From Methanosarcina sp. (GTDB taxonomy: Archaea; Halobacteriota; Methanosarcinia; Methanosarcinales; Methanosarcinaceae), in contig NZ_JAQUVZ010000032.1 of assembly GCF_028693135.1 (NCBI RefSeq), positions 1 to 42,533 of the forward strand: a DNA stretch of 42,533 nucleotides, read 5' to 3'. The notes under the pieces were generated by a model. The model did no database searches. It worked only from the letters and a program-made list of their open reading frames with translations, and was not told the DNA's origin. Numbering within the stretch: position 1 is the stretch's first letter; every line of letters begins with the position of its first letter. The translations under genes and the position numbers were made by a program. Positions 1 to 8,883 of the stretch are shown here, piece after piece.

Positions 1-2
1 AC

Positions 3-605
3 CGGGTGCCTCAAGCTCATGCATATTCAGATTTATGCGGGCAGCTCTACACAGAAAGTTCCGATTCCGAGAATATAATCACTGTCTATGAAAATATTTC
101 ATACAGCCAGTACAGCAATGAAACCCTTACGGAAGTGACCCTGGTTTCAGGGGCTGACCTCTCAACTTATCTGGATAAAAATGGATATGCTCTGCTGGAT
201 CTCCGGGTGGAAAATAAAGCTCTTGATGCTTTTGTATTTATTCCAAAGGGGACAAGGCTGCTTGATAGCCAGAAAGAGCCTCTTAAAGCAATAAAAATAG
301 TAGAGGCAGACCAGCCGCTCTTGCCAGGTACCTTATACCTGGTGGGGAAATGTTATTGTGGACTTGAACCTGAAGGAGTGGAATTCGATCCTTTTGTCAG
401 GCTCAGTCTTGGCCTCAATGACTCTATAGAGGGTAACTTCCCCTCTATATACAGCTATGATGGGGCTAATTCTACATGGACTCTGATTGACAGTACTCTC
501 AGTGAAAACATAATTTCAGCTGAACTAACTCACTTTTCGGTGTATGCAGTTCTTGCAGAACCTCCGGCAGAAGTAGAATTGCATGTTAACCTGGTTCCTG
601 CGTAA
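3..605 (+). CDS. C-terminal part of a surface protein (5' truncated by window edge)
   Basis: The frame is open from the window edge to a TAA at 603-605, so only the C-terminal ~200 residues are visible. A GTG at position 6 is in frame but has no visible ribosome site and is probably internal. The segment has the pattern of the ZU5-like/beta-sandwich C-terminal domains common in Methanosarcina surface proteins: a 'PEGVEFDP' strand, a 'YSYDGANSTWTLID' strand and a closing 'THFSVYAVLAE' motif. There is no C-terminal membrane anchor after this domain. Family level is my recognition; the function is not known beyond a likely cell-envelope or adhesion role. Confidence 0.6.
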   Translation, partial: RVPQAHAYSDLCGQLYTESSDSENIITVYENISYSQYSNETLTEVTLVSGADLSTYLDKNGYALLDLRVENKALDAFVFIPKGTRLLDSQKEPLKAIKIVEADQPLLPGTLYLVGKCYCGLEPEGVEFDPFVRLSLGLNDSIEGNFPSIYSYDGANSTWTLIDSTLSENIISAELTHFSVYAVLAEPPAEVELHVNLVPA

Positions 606-1388
606 CCCGAATTGCGATTCGGGATCACAGGAAATCGAGTATTTTTTGGGAGTTGCACTGTAAGTACAACAGCCCGTCGTCCGTTTCGCTTCGCTCAAGC
701 AGACTAATTTTAGGTTTTAGCAGTGAGCTTCTCTCGCTCAAGATGTCTAAATTACAGATCTTTCTGACCCTTGCAACTTTATTCGCTGTACCGGGTCGTT
801 CCTGTCACGCTCGACGCAGGAGAGCGGTCTGTCCCAAAAAAGAGAGTAAAGAAAATAAAGGCCATCAAGCAAAAATTATCTAGTAAGCTGGTAAGACACC
901 AACAAAAAACGAACAAATCAAACTCTGCCTGAGAAATATTTTTATGAGTTATTTCTTATCCGGACTTCTTTCTCTTTTTGGGAGGAACTCCAAACCGGCT
1001 GGTGGAGCGCATATGTACTCGTAGATTAAAATGCGATTTTCTAGATCAAGAGAATTATTTTTCATATCAGGTGGCCGTTTTTCCATAGTATCCGATTTCT
1101 TTTAGTTGAGTCACATTCAACGTTATTTTTTTTAGCTTGTGGCAGGCCGGGTTCAGTCCCGTGCGGCGCAGGGAGAGAAAACTGAAAAATCTCCTCCACG
1201 ATTCCGGAATAGGTCCATTAGTTAATCAGGTACCAACTGTTGTTTCATAACCTGCAAATGCCTTTTCAGCCAGGTTCAGGAGATTCTTCAGGTTTGATTC
1301 CTTCCTGGGGATGTGGAGAACTGAGAATGTGGAGAAGTATCTGAGGAAATATATGCAACTTTTTATCGATCCTGCGTCTAAGGTCCAA
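606..1388. other. Gene-poor stretch between the surface protein and the insertion sequence
   Basis: About 780 bp without a convincing gene. A 76-codon frame at 653-883 has arginine/serine-rich, unlikely composition. A 45-residue frame on the minus strand (1086-949) reads with a Leu-Glu-Asn-Arg-Ile-Leu-Ile-Tyr-Glu-Tyr start, reminiscent of the first helix of methanogen winged-helix regulators, then ends; it may be a remnant. Short inverted and direct repeats (for example 'tcgctcaag' at 692 and again near 733) suggest palindromic intergenic repeat debris. No RNA gene was recognised. Confidence 0.4.
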
Positions 1389-1419
1389 CAGTAGTTCCGA
1401 TCAGGCTTACTTCCGAATG
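1389..1419 (+). repeat. Left terminal inverted repeat of the IS
   Basis: Blocks CAGTAGTTCCGA (1389-1400) and TTCCGAATG (1411-1419) mirror the right end. It is directly preceded by target duplication GTCCAA. Confidence 0.8.
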
Positions 1420-1595
1420 ACAAAAACATATTGATTTTACTTTTTACCCACTCATTTTCAAAATATTTTCTATTACTGGTTAGAGTTTAAAATTCTTAAT
1501 CTATAATTTCCACTAACAGTTCTCAAAAAATAATTTTTTATCGAGTGATTTTATAGCATAAGCTATTAAGTTAGCAATTTTTAATTCAATACAAG

Positions 1596-2789
1596 TTATA
1601 TTGTAGTTAATCGAGTGCGTAGCACTCGATTTCGTTCTTCATTAAACCATCTCAAACATTCCAGTAACACCTTAACCGGAATAAAATTCAGCGATTTTAG
1701 CCCATATCTAACAGCTTTGTTTATGTCTTCATTTATTAATGATTTTAGCTCATAAGCTGTAATTTCGATAACTGACTTTAGCATATTTAGAACATTGTAT
1801 ATGATGCATTGAATAACAAAGAACAATACTCTTGCTACTGGTGATTTTGTACATGTTCGTATCTTGAAGTCGTTTTTCACTCTATAGCCAGTTTCTATGT
1901 TCCATCTTTTTCTGTATTCTTGAGGAATTGTCTTTTCAAATTTCTCAGTTGATTCTGCCTCTTTGTTTGTAGCAAACAGGATGTACTTTTCCTTTTTATC
2001 ATCATATATTGCCACAATATTGAAGGAAGGTCCTCCTTGCTTAAATTGATATTCAAAAATTACTGAAGTATTTCCCCATTCTTTTTGATGATTTTTAAGT
2101 TCTCTATTGATAACCTGATTTGATTTAGCTGCTATAACAAAATTGACTTTAAGTTCATCTAATTTTGAAATCACAGCTCTATTACAAAATTCCTTGTCAA
2201 GGTATGAGGTCCCTGTTTTTACACCTATTGCCTTAAGTCTTTCGAATAAAGATTCGATGAATAGAGAATAATTCTTGTTCAAACTATTAATGTCGATTAC
2301 GTCAAGTGTCAAGTGAGAAGTTCCAATTATATCCAGGGTACAAAACGATTTACCCCACGAACTGCCATTCTTTGGTTTTATGCCCCTAATTCCGGGAGTA
2401 TTTTTGTCTCCATAAAATGGAACATCATGAAAATCAATAGCTATGTCATGAACAGTGTTTTCAAGTTTCATCATCTTGAAAATCTCAAAATTCATTTTTC
2501 TGAAAGCAGAAAGAGTATCTTCAATATTATTGTCTTTGATGTAATTGAAAATAGTATCTGCTGAGGGGATTCTTAAGTCAGGATTTTTGCTTTTGAGGTC
2601 ATTACTTGCAGATTCAAGAGAGTTTGTAGAAAATGTTGAGGCATGTAATAACACGTTTAAAATGTCCTGACATTCATAATTTGCAGATTCTGGCAAAGTT
2701 ATTATATCATATTTGCGAAACAATTCAGAGGATACAGCCATCAAGCTGGCTGTATCTATGGCCATGGAGTCGTTTTTGGTTGGCATCAC
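1596..2789 (-). CDS. ISH3-family DDE transposase
   Basis: A 397-residue transposase of the IS4-related ISH3 family. The first catalytic Asp lies in 'AIDFHDVPFYGD' (about residue 119 or 122), the second in 'SYLDKEF' (D198) and the Glu in 'YRKRWNIETGYRVK' (E299), which also gives the Y-R-E-K signature (Y292, R295, E299, K305). The N-terminal ~110 residues are helical and probably form the DNA-binding part. The frame is intact and of normal length for the family, so the enzyme may be active. The first Met is used here, but Met9 is an equally good start. It is the only gene of the element at 1389-2890. Confidence 0.9.
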   Translation of the reverse strand: MMPTKNDSMAIDTASLMAVSSELFRKYDIITLPESANYECQDILNVLLHASTFSTNSLESASNDLKSKNPDLRIPSADTIFNYIKDNNIEDTLSAFRKMNFEIFKMMKLENTVHDIAIDFHDVPFYGDKNTPGIRGIKPKNGSSWGKSFCTLDIIGTSHLTLDVIDINSLNKNYSLFIESLFERLKAIGVKTGTSYLDKEFCNRAVISKLDELKVNFVIAAKSNQVINRELKNHQKEWGNTSVIFEYQFKQGGPSFNIVAIYDDKKEKYILFATNKEAESTEKFEKTIPQEYRKRWNIETGYRVKNDFKIRTCTKSPVARVLFFVIQCIIYNVLNMLKSVIEITAYELKSLINEDINKAVRYGLKSLNFIPVKVLLECLRWFNEERNRVLRTRLTTI

Positions 2790-2859
2790 AAACGAATTCC
2801 ATGGTTCATTAGATCTTTTTTTCGGTAGATCATAAATATTTGATGACTGCCAAATTCAG

Positions 2860-2890
2860 CATTCGGAACTTGGGTTATTCGGAACTACTG
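2860..2890 (-). repeat. Right terminal inverted repeat of the IS
   Basis: Reverse complement reads CAGTAGTTCCGA, 10 bases, TTCCGAATG, matching 1389-1419. It is directly followed by target duplication GTCCAA (2891-2896). Confidence 0.8.
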
Positions 2891-2905
2891 GTCCAATCAG
2901 GAAGC

Positions 2906-2913
2906 TTTATATT
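2906..2913 (+). promoter_or_regulatory. Probable TATA box of the ACT-domain regulator gene
   Basis: TTTATATT lies about 30 bp before the ATG at 2940, so the transcript would start at or within a few bases of the start codon (leaderless or very short leader). The IS ends only 15 bp upstream of this box, in the place where a B-recognition element or operator would sit. Confidence 0.45.
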
Positions 2914-2939
2914 GGAGACTCAATTTAAATATAATTTAT

Positions 2940-3443
2940 ATGTGGCAAACACTACTCACAAAGTTCGAAAAATACCCGGCACAGGCAAAAGTACTTAAGT
3001 TACTATTTGAACGCGGATTTCAGGTGAACGAGGAAGGAAAGGTAACTTCCGGGAGCATCGAGATAGCACACACCCAGCTTGCAAAAGAAGTAGGGGTTGA
3101 CAGACGGGTGGTTGATGCGACCACAAAAACCATTGTCTCCGACGAACTCCTCAGCACGATATTCAAAAATGTTCATTCAATCCCGTTTCTCAGAGACGTT
3201 GCCCCTGCTCTTGGGCTTGGGGTAATCATCATCATCCCTGAAGACGCCGCCCATGTTGGTATCCTTGCAGAAGTTGCAGGCCTGATTTCCAGACACAATT
3301 TAAGCATCCGTCAGGCCGTCTCAGATGACCCATACTTTACGGACAATCCCAGGCTCACCATCGTTACCGACCACAAAGTTCCCGGAGACCTTGTTGACGA
3401 TATCCTTAGCCTTCCCTCAGTAAAAGGAGTAAGCATCTACTGA
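2940..3443 (+). CDS. HTH-ACT domain regulator of amino acid metabolism
   Basis: A 167-residue protein of the archaeal 'regulator of amino acid metabolism, contains ACT domain' type. Residues ~1-75 form a helix-turn-helix ('IAHTQLAKEVGVDRRVVDATTKTI'-like region, around residues 42-65). Residues ~90-167 form an ACT domain with the typical beta strand 'LGVIIIIPED', the helix 'HVGILAEVAGLISRHNLSIRQA' region and the C-terminal 'LPSVKGVSIY'. ACT domains usually bind amino acids, so a ligand-responsive DNA-binding role is likely but not shown. The gene stands alone, with an ISH3-like element ending 49 bp upstream of the start, which may have changed its expression. Confidence 0.85.
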   Translation: MWQTLLTKFEKYPAQAKVLKLLFERGFQVNEEGKVTSGSIEIAHTQLAKEVGVDRRVVDATTKTIVSDELLSTIFKNVHSIPFLRDVAPALGLGVIIIIPEDAAHVGILAEVAGLISRHNLSIRQAVSDDPYFTDNPRLTIVTDHKVPGDLVDDILSLPSVKGVSIY

Positions 3444-3538
3444 ACAAAAATTCAATTTTCACAAAATCAGAAGTTAATGAAGCTGGACTGGAATTACAGT
3501 TTTTTGAGAGTGCCAGCCCGAAGGGGAAAAGCAGAGAC

Positions 3539-4222
3539 TCAAAAAGCTCCTTCAGTGATTTTTCCATCCTTTAGCTTTACCACCCTGTCCGCAGTCCTGG
3601 CCATTTCAGGGTCATGGGTAGTAACAACAAAACTTACTCCTTGCTCCAGGTTGATTTTTCTCATAAGGTCCGTTATCTTTTTTCCGGTCTCGGAATCAAG
3701 GTTTCCTGTAGGTTCGTCTGCCAGAATAAGCCTGGGGCTGTTTGCAAGTGCCCTTGCTATGGCAACCCTTTGCTGTTCTCCACCTGATAACTCGGAGGGC
3801 AGGTGATGCATCCTGTCCCCTAACCCGACAAGGTCAAGAAGCTCGTTTGCTCTCTGTTTTTGTTGGGGACGGGAGACCCTGTTGAAGTACATGGGATAGC
3901 AGATGTTCTCCAGGGCAGTCATTGTAGAGATCAGGTTAAAAGCCTGGAAAACAAAACCTATTGTCTGCCTGTGCAGCCGGACAAGACTGGAAGAATTCCT
4001 GTAGTCAACTTCAGTGCCCTCGATGAAAACCCTGCCCGATGTGGGCTGGTCCAGACAGCCAACAATGTTAAGCAGGGTAGACTTTCCCGAGCCTGAGGGC
4101 CCCATGAAGGAAACAAAATCTCCCTCTTCAATCTTCACATTTATTCCCCTGAGGGCTTCCACGCGCAGCCCTGAATCGAAGGTGTAACACTTTGATAAGT
4201 CTCTGGTTTCAACGATAGTCAT
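3539..4222 (-). CDS. MacB/LolD-type ABC transporter ATP-binding protein
   Basis: A 227-residue ABC ATPase. It shows Walker A GPSGSGKST (residues 41-49), Q-loop 'GFVFQAFNLI', signature LSGGEQQRVAIARAL, Walker B 'LILADEPTGNLD' and H-loop 'TTHD'. The 'LDQPTSG' and 'DEPTGNLD' wording is typical of the MacB/LolD/FtsE group, which works with FtsX-like permeases. I start it at the ATG at 4222, preceded by GGAAAGGGATTGG; an upstream in-frame TTG (4252) lacks family support. It is the last gene of the minus-strand run 7017 to 3539, after two DUF3344 genes. No permease is adjacent. The best partner in the window is the FtsX-like permease at 13852-15093, also next to a DUF3344 gene. Confidence 0.9.
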   Translation of the reverse strand: MTIVETRDLSKCYTFDSGLRVEALRGINVKIEEGDFVSFMGPSGSGKSTLLNIVGCLDQPTSGRVFIEGTEVDYRNSSSLVRLHRQTIGFVFQAFNLISTMTALENICYPMYFNRVSRPQQKQRANELLDLVGLGDRMHHLPSELSGGEQQRVAIARALANSPRLILADEPTGNLDSETGKKITDLMRKINLEQGVSFVVTTHDPEMARTADRVVKLKDGKITEGAF

Positions 4223-4256
4223 TTCCAATCCCTTTCCTGATCCCTTCTGCAAACAG

Positions 4257-5240
4257 TCAGCTGCCTCCCTCTAGAGTTTCAGGCTTTTTAAATTCAAGTA
4301 CAAGTATTTCATTTGTTACCAGAAGGTAATCCCCATTATCCTGAATACTGGCAAAATTCTCCGCAGATTCCAGATAAGCCCCCACAGGTCTCTCATCTAG
4401 AGCAACCTGGACAGTTTCGTTTGTCTGGTATATGTCCTTCCAGCTTTTTCCCCCCCCAAACAGGAGCTTTATGAGATCTCCAATGACCGGAATACTCTCG
4501 GTTTTCTCGTTAAAGAAAAGCCTGTTCCGGGCTCCTGCGCCTGAACTGTAGCCCCCGGAAGGAGAGACTGTTATCAGGCGTGCATCTGCAACATTCTCAG
4601 AGTCAATATCCCCCTCAAAGTAAGCGGTCGTTGTGGCCATTTCGGGATCGATCCCGTATTCGGCATACAGCATGTCGCAGCCTTCGTTAATCCAGTATTC
4701 GATCACCGGTAACTCTTGACCTTCATAAACGAGCAGAAGCCCTATGCTCTGCACGCAAAAGGTGCTTCCGTCCTCGGCTGTATTCACAAGTGAGATAGAA
4801 TAGTTGCCTGGTTCGGAAATTTCCTCGGTCAGGTCATAAGCATGCGTGCCTGAAAAAAAGTCGTACCTGGATACAAAGCCCTTTGTGTCCGTATACATCT
4901 GTCCTCCCTTAAGAGGCACAACTGTTCCCGAATTTTCAAGAGAGGCATTAAATTCCGGATAGATGCCTTCAAGCCCTTTTTTACTCCAGACCCAGTAAAC
5001 GTAAGCCTTTGCAACCTTTATGGAACTCCCGGCAGGGGGTTCGACACTAAAGTTTACCTGATAACTTTCATTATATTCAAGCTCCCCGCTGTACCTGCTG
5101 TCCCCCAGAGAAAAGTCAAGAGCTCCGTGGTGTCCGTCATGGAGGACAGTCTGCAGAGGTTTGTCTCCAGCATATGAAGCCGAAGCCGGGGTGATGAGCA
5201 GCAGGAGGTTAATTAAAATCGCAACATTTCTCAAATTCAT
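4257..5240 (-). CDS. DUF3344 surface protein (type B)
   Basis: A secreted protein of about 327 residues with an N-terminal hydrophobic signal ending near 'TPASASYAG', followed by a DUF3344 body. The visible family pattern includes 'LGDSRYSGELEYNESYQVNF', the aromatic strand 'KAYVYWVWSKKG', 'GLLLVYEG', 'IEYWINEG' and the closing 'GDYLLVTNEILVLE'. No C-terminal anchor is seen. I choose the ATG at 5240 because GAGG lies at a proper distance upstream; a start at 5261 is possible. It overlaps the 3' end of the preceding gene by 32 nt, so translation is probably coupled, and the ABC ATPase follows after 34 nt. Its sequence is closest in pattern to 7555-8853. Function unknown; an extracellular binding or scaffold role is inferred. 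Confidence 0.75.
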   Translation of the reverse strand: MNLRNVAILINLLLLITPASASYAGDKPLQTVLHDGHHGALDFSLGDSRYSGELEYNESYQVNFSVEPPAGSSIKVAKAYVYWVWSKKGLEGIYPEFNASLENSGTVVPLKGGQMYTDTKGFVSRYDFFSGTHAYDLTEEISEPGNYSISLVNTAEDGSTFCVQSIGLLLVYEGQELPVIEYWINEGCDMLYAEYGIDPEMATTTAYFEGDIDSENVADARLITVSPSGGYSSGAGARNRLFFNEKTESIPVIGDLIKLLFGGGKSWKDIYQTNETVQVALDERPVGAYLESAENFASIQDNGDYLLVTNEILVLEFKKPETLEGGS

Positions 5241-7017
5241 TGTTATCCTCATCCGACTCAATTATGTCATTATGCTCGTCTACCTTCACGCTGAGGGTAT
5301 GCTCACCTTTCAGAGCGTTAACTCTTATCTCATTCTCAATCGAGGCATGCCCTGCCAGTTCAGGGATATTCAGGACCGTAACACTTTTCCCATCAAGATA
5401 GAGGTTTACGTCAAAGTCCAGGGCTGAAGCTTCTCCGCTATTTATAAGCGTTATCGGAATAGAGTAAGCCGTTTTTTCTGCTGTCCGGGTTTCCTCAACA
5501 CAGCCGCTAAAAGCCGCTATCATGAGCACCGCCAGTAAAAGCAGGAGAATAGGTTTTTTTCTCCGGGCTCCAAAAAGAGATAAGAAAGAGAGACAGATTA
5601 GCGAAGCCGATGCGGTCTCTTCCTGAGCCTCGAGTTTCACGGGTTCTCCGAGGGAAACCGAAAGTTCGGGCTTTGACCTGACACTGACATTTAATGTACA
5701 GGCATTATTTTCCTTCTCCAACTCTTTTATTTCGGCTTCGGGGTCCACGGAGAGTTCAAGCAGGTGCTCCCCTTCGACTGCAGGCCATGAGAATGTGGAC
5801 ATGTACACTCCGGAAGCTTCCATCAGGACAGGGAAAGTTAAAACCTCACTTCCATCTATCCGGAAACTTACCGTACAGTTTTCTTCGCAGATTCCTCCGG
5901 GATTGTTTATTGTAAAGGAAATTTCTGCCATTTTTTCATCAACCAGTTCCTGTTTCGAGATTTTCATTTCAGGGTAAAGATCAGGTAGTAAGGAAGCTGT
6001 ACTGTCAGAAGTCAGGACCAGGGCTGCCAGGACAGGGTGCAGGTAGTCCTCTCCTTCCTGGATACTGATTTCCCCGTCCCCGTCCAGGTCAAGCCCTCTC
6101 AAAAAAGATACGGAATTACGGGGTCCGGAATTACTGGCCTGCAAGTAATCGAGCACGTCAAAATGTTCTATATCGAAGTAGCTGGAAGAAAAACCCTCAT
6201 TTCCACAGGCATCAAAGCTCACCTCATTGGCAACGTCCCTTGCTTTTCCACCATAGCTCTCAGACAGGTACTCAGGGGACACTCCAGGCATTTCTCCGTT
6301 GAATTCCAGATAATCAGGCAGGTCTTTTGACCCGGTAAGATATACTACCGAAAGTTTGGCGGCCTCTATGCTGCTTAGAGCCTTTCCTGAGCTGAAATAG
6401 ACGTCTTCCCGGTCGTTGACATTTGCCGTGTTTCCACTCCAGCCGTTTCCATGAAGGTTTATGTTCCCGCTCAGGAGCTGGTAGGAAACAATGGGCGCTT
6501 TTGAGTCTTCACAGGCTGCAGCAAGCACTGCGCCGTAGACTCTCCCGTCCAGCCTGTTCCCTGGCTCGCCGCTGCTTGTAAAGATCTCCACTATATTTTC
6601 CCCGGTTTTAGTAATGTTACTTATGTCATAGGAAACCCAGTAAACCCCATTCCCTGCACAGTACACATCCTCGTTTTCGTCATTGACTCCGGCAAGCTGC
6701 ATCTGTTCAAGCCTTTGCCCATTAAACTCAGGCCGGACCCAGCCTTCATAGTTTTCAGTGCCTCCCCAAATTCCTATGTACAGGTGAGCCCAGCGGAGAG
6801 TGCCTTCTGGCACGTCAAATTCCTGAGAGTAAGGGGAAAAAGAAAGCCCGTGTCCTCCATCTATGTAGACCTCTCCCCTGAATGTGCCCTGAGCATCCGG
6901 AGCAAAGGGTATGCCCTCATACGAGTATATGGCTCCGGCAGGAGGGATTGAGAGTAGAAATGAGAGCAGGAGGATTAATAGTACGGTTATCTTTACAGGA
7001 TCTATTTTCATAGCCAT
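5209..7017 (-). CDS. DUF3344-CARDB surface protein (type A) with internal lipoprotein-like signal
   Basis: 602 residues. The signal peptide is about residues 8-29. The DUF3344 body (about 30-340) contains 'RGEVYIDGGHG' (47-57), a calcium-type loop DLDGDGEISIQE (310-321) and 'YLHPVLAALV'. A first CARDB-like beta domain follows (about 346-447). Then come a hydrophobic stretch (469-482), the basic cluster RRKK (485-488), a second hydrophobic stretch (489-504) and a lipobox-like 'AAFSGC' ending at C506. A second CARDB-like domain (about 512-596) closes the protein. The middle looks like a C-terminal membrane anchor joined in frame to a lipoprotein signal, as if two proteins were fused. It is first in a minus-strand operon with 4257-5240 and the ABC ATPase. 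Function unknown. Confidence 0.75.
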   Translation of the reverse strand: MAMKIDPVKITVLLILLLSFLLSIPPAGAIYSYEGIPFAPDAQGTFRGEVYIDGGHGLSFSPYSQEFDVPEGTLRWAHLYIGIWGGTENYEGWVRPEFNGQRLEQMQLAGVNDENEDVYCAGNGVYWVSYDISNITKTGENIVEIFTSSGEPGNRLDGRVYGAVLAAACEDSKAPIVSYQLLSGNINLHGNGWSGNTANVNDREDVYFSSGKALSSIEAAKLSVVYLTGSKDLPDYLEFNGEMPGVSPEYLSESYGGKARDVANEVSFDACGNEGFSSSYFDIEHFDVLDYLQASNSGPRNSVSFLRGLDLDGDGEISIQEGEDYLHPVLAALVLTSDSTASLLPDLYPEMKISKQELVDEKMAEISFTINNPGGICEENCTVSFRIDGSEVLTFPVLMEASGVYMSTFSWPAVEGEHLLELSVDPEAEIKELEKENNACTLNVSVRSKPELSVSLGEPVKLEAQEETASASLICLSFLSLFGARRKKPILLLLLAVLMIAAFSGCVEETRTAEKTAYSIPITLINSGEASALDFDVNLYLDGKSVTVLNIPELAGHASIENEIRVNALKGEHTLSVKVDEHNDIIESDEDNNEFEKCCDFN

Positions 7018-7554
7018 TCACTTTCTTACCAGAGTGAAATTTGAGTTTAAGGGGAAGCTCAGGCTTTCTCTGGTTTTTTATTTAGATAAATTCCTCTACG
7101 TGAAGTGTAACTTTCCGGGTAAATCTCACACCATTAAACAATTACAGCGAAGTGAAGGTTATTAAATATTACTATTTTTCTTTTTTGTATGAAATTTTGT
7201 ATATGCAGTTTGGATTGAACTAAGAAACTCAAAATTGCTTTGGGGTATTCCATAGTAAACCGCAGAGCATTCAACTTAAACGTGATATGAAACTCTGTAA
7301 TTAGTTTCACTGAGCCTGTATATGTTCAACTTATTCCAATATTTCATGGGATTCTTCTATGAGCTTATTCAGTTGAACTGTGGACCTGAAGCTGGATGAA
7401 AGTGATCATAAATAGAATAATAGTAACAATTTATGTTATAATATATTTACAAATACTTATTTTTTAAAAGAATTTATATATTCAGAACCTATTATCTGTT
7501 TACTAATTAAAATTGTTATAAAAGAATCTCAGTGACTTTGCAGGCGGGAAAAAT
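7018..7554. promoter_or_regulatory. Divergent promoter region between two DUF3344 genes
   Basis: 537 bp with no gene. It separates divergent type A (5209-7017) and type B (7555-8853) DUF3344 genes. A TATA box TTTATATA (7473-7480) would start the rightward transcript near 7503, giving a ~50-nt leader. An 8-bp inverted repeat GTTCAACT/AGTTGAAC (about 7328-7335 and 7369-7376) is a possible operator. Nothing else was recognised. Confidence 0.4.
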
Positions 7555-8853
7555 ATGCAGGCAGGAAGCATGGAGCAGAAAGAGAACCGAAGGATGGCTT
7601 ATGGGATAAAAAAGGATCTGGAAATAAATAAGGAGTTTAAAGCAAAAAACGGACATTATGAAGGAAAAGCAAAAAACAGGCATAAAGGCCGAAGGGAAAA
7701 AACCCGCAGGGTCGGGAATATACTCTGTCTGGCGGCGGGACTATGTTGCCTGATAACAGTATTGTGCTGCCTGCTGGTCGCACCTGCCCTTGCCCAGGCT
7801 CCTGAGAATAATGGCTATGTGGCAGATAAACCTCTTGAAGTTTACAGCCATGATATGGTTCAGGGAGGACTTACCTATACGGTAGGGAACAGCTATTACA
7901 GTGGAAAGATCTACCCCGGAGATGTATATTCTGTGAGCCACAATGTCAACCTGCCGGAAGGGGCAACCGTGAAACTTGCAAGGCTCTATGTCTACTGGGC
8001 CTGGAGTGCCGAAGGGGTTACAGGCAGGTACCCTGAGCTGAACCTGAGCTTTAACGGGGAAGAGCTTGAACCTGAGCGGGAGTACAGCGACAGAAAAGGC
8101 TGGGGTATTTATGATTACCCCACAGGCACCTGGGCTTATGATGTGAGTGCTTACGTCCCCGGTTCTGGCACCTTTAGCACGGATATTAAAAATAAAGGCC
8201 CCGGGGCGTCTTATGTCTGCTTTAACGGGGCAGGTCTGCTTATCGTTTATATGGACCCGAACGGGAAATATATCGAATACTGGGTCGGTGAGGGAGCTGA
8301 CGAACTCAATTCTCAGGTGGACGAAAACGGAAACTCGCTTTACTATGCTACCTCAAACCAGACGATATGTGAATTGCTCATGCCCACCCTGCAGCTCCCT
8401 GTCCGCAGCGCTACTCTCTGGACGGTCACTCAGTCCGGGAACTGGGAGGATAATACCCTTCTGGTTAATGAGGAAAAGCTCTCCGGAATCTGCAATGGCA
8501 AACCTTACCCTGACCTGGATATTGATGTAAGGGAAATCACGGGCAGCCTGAAATCCGGAGAAAATTCCATTCTTCTCCAGGCTGTCGGGGATTATGTGAC
8601 GCCCTCAGGAGCTTTCCTTGTGCTTGAAAATGATTCACTGGCAGAAGAAGCACAGGCTTCCACAGGGAAGACGTCGGGGAATCCGGAAGAAACATATATA
8701 ACTCCGGAAGCCTCTGGCACAGAAACTTCAGACACAGAAAGTTCCGGAACTGAAGCAGAAAAAGCTCCAGGATTCGAATTTATTTCTACTTTTGTCCTTT
8801 TAACAGGGGGAAAAATAGCTTCAGGGCACCGAAAGCAGAAAGGTCGGAAATAA
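7555..8853 (+). CDS. DUF3344 surface protein (type B) with degenerate PGF-like C-terminus
   Basis: 432 residues. A long, basic N-terminus (about 50 residues, rich in Lys/Arg) precedes the hydrophobic signal at 53-80 ending 'APALAQA', so the true start may be a later Met (residue 6, 14). The DUF3344 body includes 'VGNSYYSGKIYPGDVYSV', 'RLYVYWAWSAEGVTGRYPEL', 'GLLIVYMDPNGKYIEYWVGEG' and 'GDYVTPSGAFLVLEN'. A Ser/Thr/Glu-rich linker (about 360-402) leads to 'APGFEFISTFVLLTGG' and a basic tail. This looks like a PGF-CTERM archaeosortase signal, though the hydrophobic part is short and broken by a Lys. It stands alone, convergent with the EcfT gene 30 bp away. Function unknown; probably anchored at the cell surface. 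Confidence 0.75.
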   Translation: MQAGSMEQKENRRMAYGIKKDLEINKEFKAKNGHYEGKAKNRHKGRREKTRRVGNILCLAAGLCCLITVLCCLLVAPALAQAPENNGYVADKPLEVYSHDMVQGGLTYTVGNSYYSGKIYPGDVYSVSHNVNLPEGATVKLARLYVYWAWSAEGVTGRYPELNLSFNGEELEPEREYSDRKGWGIYDYPTGTWAYDVSAYVPGSGTFSTDIKNKGPGASYVCFNGAGLLIVYMDPNGKYIEYWVGEGADELNSQVDENGNSLYYATSNQTICELLMPTLQLPVRSATLWTVTQSGNWEDNTLLVNEEKLSGICNGKPYPDLDIDVREITGSLKSGENSILLQAVGDYVTPSGAFLVLENDSLAEEAQASTGKTSGNPEETYITPEASGTETSDTESSGTEAEKAPGFEFISTFVLLTGGKIASGHRKQKGRK

Positions 8854-8883
8854 CAGGTTCCTTTTTGCAGGGGGCATTCTTTA

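Larger units (their letters stand above)
1389..2890 (-). mobile_element. ISH3-like insertion sequence, complete, ~1.5 kb
   Basis: The element is bounded by imperfect terminal inverted repeats. The left end at 1389 reads CAGTAGTTCCGA, then 10 unmatched bases, then TTCCGAATG. The reverse complement of the right end (2890 inward) has the same two blocks at the same spacing. The flanks carry a perfect 6-bp direct repeat GTCCAA (1383-1388 and 2891-2896), read as the target-site duplication. Length (1502 bp), single transposase gene and TIR size fit the ISH3 family (known range about 1.2-1.5 kb, short duplication). The intact duplication and full-length transposase indicate a fairly recent insertion. 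Confidence 0.85.

Noticed and set aside
653-883. 76-codon plus-strand frame
   Set aside because: Composition is Arg/Ser-rich with repeats of intergenic type and no ribosome site; more likely non-coding palindromic debris.
1140-1175. T-arm-like GGGTTCAGTCCC in a GC-rich patch, possible tRNA
   Set aside because: No acceptor, D or anticodon stems fit around it, and the T-loop lacks A58.
1226-1429. 67-codon minus-strand frame
   Set aside because: It crosses the IS boundary at 1389, so it cannot be an old gene.
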